Shown: in pieces, positions 62,491 to 64,000 of the stretch
Numbering within the stretch: the first letter of the stretch is position 1
Layout of the letters: every line of letters starts with the position of its first letter
Source: Prorocentrum cordatum
Lineage: Eukaryota > Sar > Dinophyceae > Prorocentrales > Prorocentraceae
Direction: 5' to 3'
Assembly: GCA_963575745.1 (NCBI GenBank)
Contig: CAUYUJ010016292.1
Coordinates: forward strand, 147,051-211,050
DNA length: 64,000 bases
Made by a program: the position numbers and the translations under genes
Notes under the pieces: generated by a model
Database searches by the model: none
What the model was told of the DNA's origin: nothing
What the model saw: only the letters and a program-made list of their open reading frames with translations

Positions 62491-64000
62491 TGTCCGGGTG
62501 CTACAGCTATCGTTCGGTTATTTCGGCCCTTCGGAATATCGAATAAAAAATGCGGTGCTACGACGGCGCCACGCGGTCCACTCGCAAAAGCGTCCTGGCG
62601 CGCGACTTTCCACCACGCGGGCGCTTCCAGAAGGCAGGCTGGCGGCGGTGCCCCGCCGGAGGCGTCTTCGCTACACAGTTCAAACGCGGCACTGCGCGCG
62701 CCAAGGCACGATGCCGTTCTTTCCCCGTCTTTCTCATCCTCCTCTTCCTGGAACCTCCTCCCCCTCACCTCCTGCGGTGCCTCAGGGCACCCTTTCCGAT
62801 TCGGCCCCCTCCCGTTCCGTCAAGGCTCGGCTGGGGCAGCTGGACGCTGACGCTCCTCCCCACCTCCCCCCTCATGCTCCTCCGCCTCGCCCAGCCTCAT
62901 CATCCGACCACATGTTCCGACGCCGACGACGACGATTCCACCATCCATCCAACCCTTCGCCAGTCCTGCTCCTCCCTGTTCGCGCCCTGGCGCCGAGCGC
63001 CACAGCATCGACCGCCGCGCACGTATATAAGGTCGGCGTCAGGGTGGCAACGCGATGGCAACTGCTCCTGCCACTCCCCCTCGTGCATCCACGAGACGGG
63101 GGTCGGTGCAGCCGGGTGCCCTCCCGAAGCTGTCAAAACGACTGGCGGGCGGTCGGCGGGTGAATCGCGCAACGACGGACTGCGCGACGCACAGGCAAGC
63201 TGAAGTGGCGTCCGCGCGCCCATGGTACATCTGTTGAGCGCGCGTGAGTCACGAATGTGCAACCTCCGAGGAAGCGATGTGAGCAGGGCTCATAGAACGT
63301 TGCACATTGTCAATAACTACATGTGTCTGCAAATGTCCGCTTTCGACAGACGGCGGCACCGTGTTCTGCAATTGCATGTCTGATGGTGCTCCCCGGGTCC
63401 CTACAAAGACCAAGGCCCACAAAAGCCCTATCGAAATTTGAGCTCTCCCTGAAGAGAAGCGGAGACGACAAGTAGAGCGGAGGTAGGAGGAGGACCCCCC
63501 TTGGATCCGACCCAGTGGAGCCCCTACAAACCTCCACCCTTGCATGCCCCCCCCCCCCCGTCTCCTGATCCTCGTCGTCCTCCTGTTCCTCCCTCTTCTC
63601 CTCCTCCCCCTCTTCTCCTCTTCCTCCCCATCCTCCTCCTCCTCCGACTCATCCTCCTCGTCCCTCTTGCCCCCCTTCCCCGCCCCCCCGAGGCGAGGCA
63701 GCCGCTTGATCTGCAACGGCCAGCTCGGTTCAGAAGATGCTGCAATTGATCGCGATTGCAACGAGCGCGGCCCGAAGCCGTATAAAACGCGAGAAGCACA
63801 ACGAACAATACGTGGACGCCGGCCGAAACGTCGGCCCTGCCACCCATATGGACGCGCTGCGGTCGGCACTTCGGGGGAGCGCGCCGATTTCGCCCAGATT
63901 TGGGGGCCTGGAGGAGCCCCGATCCCTCTGCTAACAACGCCGACGTCGAGAATGCAACTCTCGTTTGGCAGCGCCGCAGGCGAATAAGAAGCGAGAGCCC
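62491..64000. other. GC-rich unique DNA, no gene supported
   Basis: Overlapping 200-codon plus-strand frames exist (62498-63163 and 62550-63203), but both are Pro/Arg/Ser-rich without motifs and neither looks more coding than the other. A TCC tract occupies about 63560-63680. GTATATAAGG at 63022 resembles a TATA box, but dinoflagellate promoters generally lack one. Confidence 0.45.

Noticed and set aside
63015-63030. GTATATAAGG as a TATA promoter
   Set aside because: No supported gene follows, and dinoflagellate promoters generally lack canonical TATA boxes.

Overview
The window looks like nuclear DNA of a dinoflagellate. The signs are GC-rich sequence dominated by polypurine and heptamer satellites, intronless mobile-element genes, a one-mismatch relic of the dinoflagellate trans-spliced leader (DinoSL) at 32769-32790, and retroelements with EEP endonuclease, reverse transcriptase (RT) and RNase H domains. 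Genus cannot be fixed from sequence alone. No conventional housekeeping gene was recognised, and almost every credible coding sequence lies on the minus strand.

Layout. 0-8 kb: degenerate minisatellites, an 88-bp tandem array with a higher-order repeat, a foldback, and a nearly 1-kb GGA tract. 8-13.3 kb: minus-strand LINE debris (an RNase H fragment and a frameshifted EEP fragment) separated by satellites. 14.2-17.8 kb: an intact 1178-residue intronless orphan gene whose 3' end is tandemly duplicated. 18.6-25.3 kb: heptamer satellites (GGGCTTA, then TAAGCCC) related to the telomere heptamer. 25.4-30.3 kb: a large, repeatedly frameshifted gene of unknown function with an HMG-box-like segment. 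31.7-32.8 kb: a dead retroposed gene still carrying its spliced leader. 37.2-43.2 kb: a plus-strand EEP/RT LINE pseudogene split by about 3.1 kb of repeats. 43.5-50.5 kb: a full-length LINE with two intact ORFs and a perfect 16-bp target-site duplication. 54.0-60.3 kb: a tyrosine-recombinase (DIRS/PAT-like) retrotransposon with split direct repeats. 60.3-60.4 kb: a 100-N assembly gap. 60.4-64 kb: satellites and unique GC-rich DNA with no convincing gene.

The most interesting system is the 54.0-60.3 kb element. Reading the minus strand it runs: repeat A1, a small membrane-protein ORF that starts inside A1, a gag-like gene with two frameshifts, then a 1322-codon ORF with RT (YADN active site), RNase H and a C-terminal cytosine-C5-type methyltransferase domain. 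A separate ATG-initiated 475-codon tyrosine recombinase ORF is nested in another frame of that ORF. Repeats B1, A2 and B2 close the element. These parts would together copy the element through cDNA and integrate it by recombination, with the methyltransferase a possible epigenetic accessory. The intact LINE would instead use target-primed reverse transcription.
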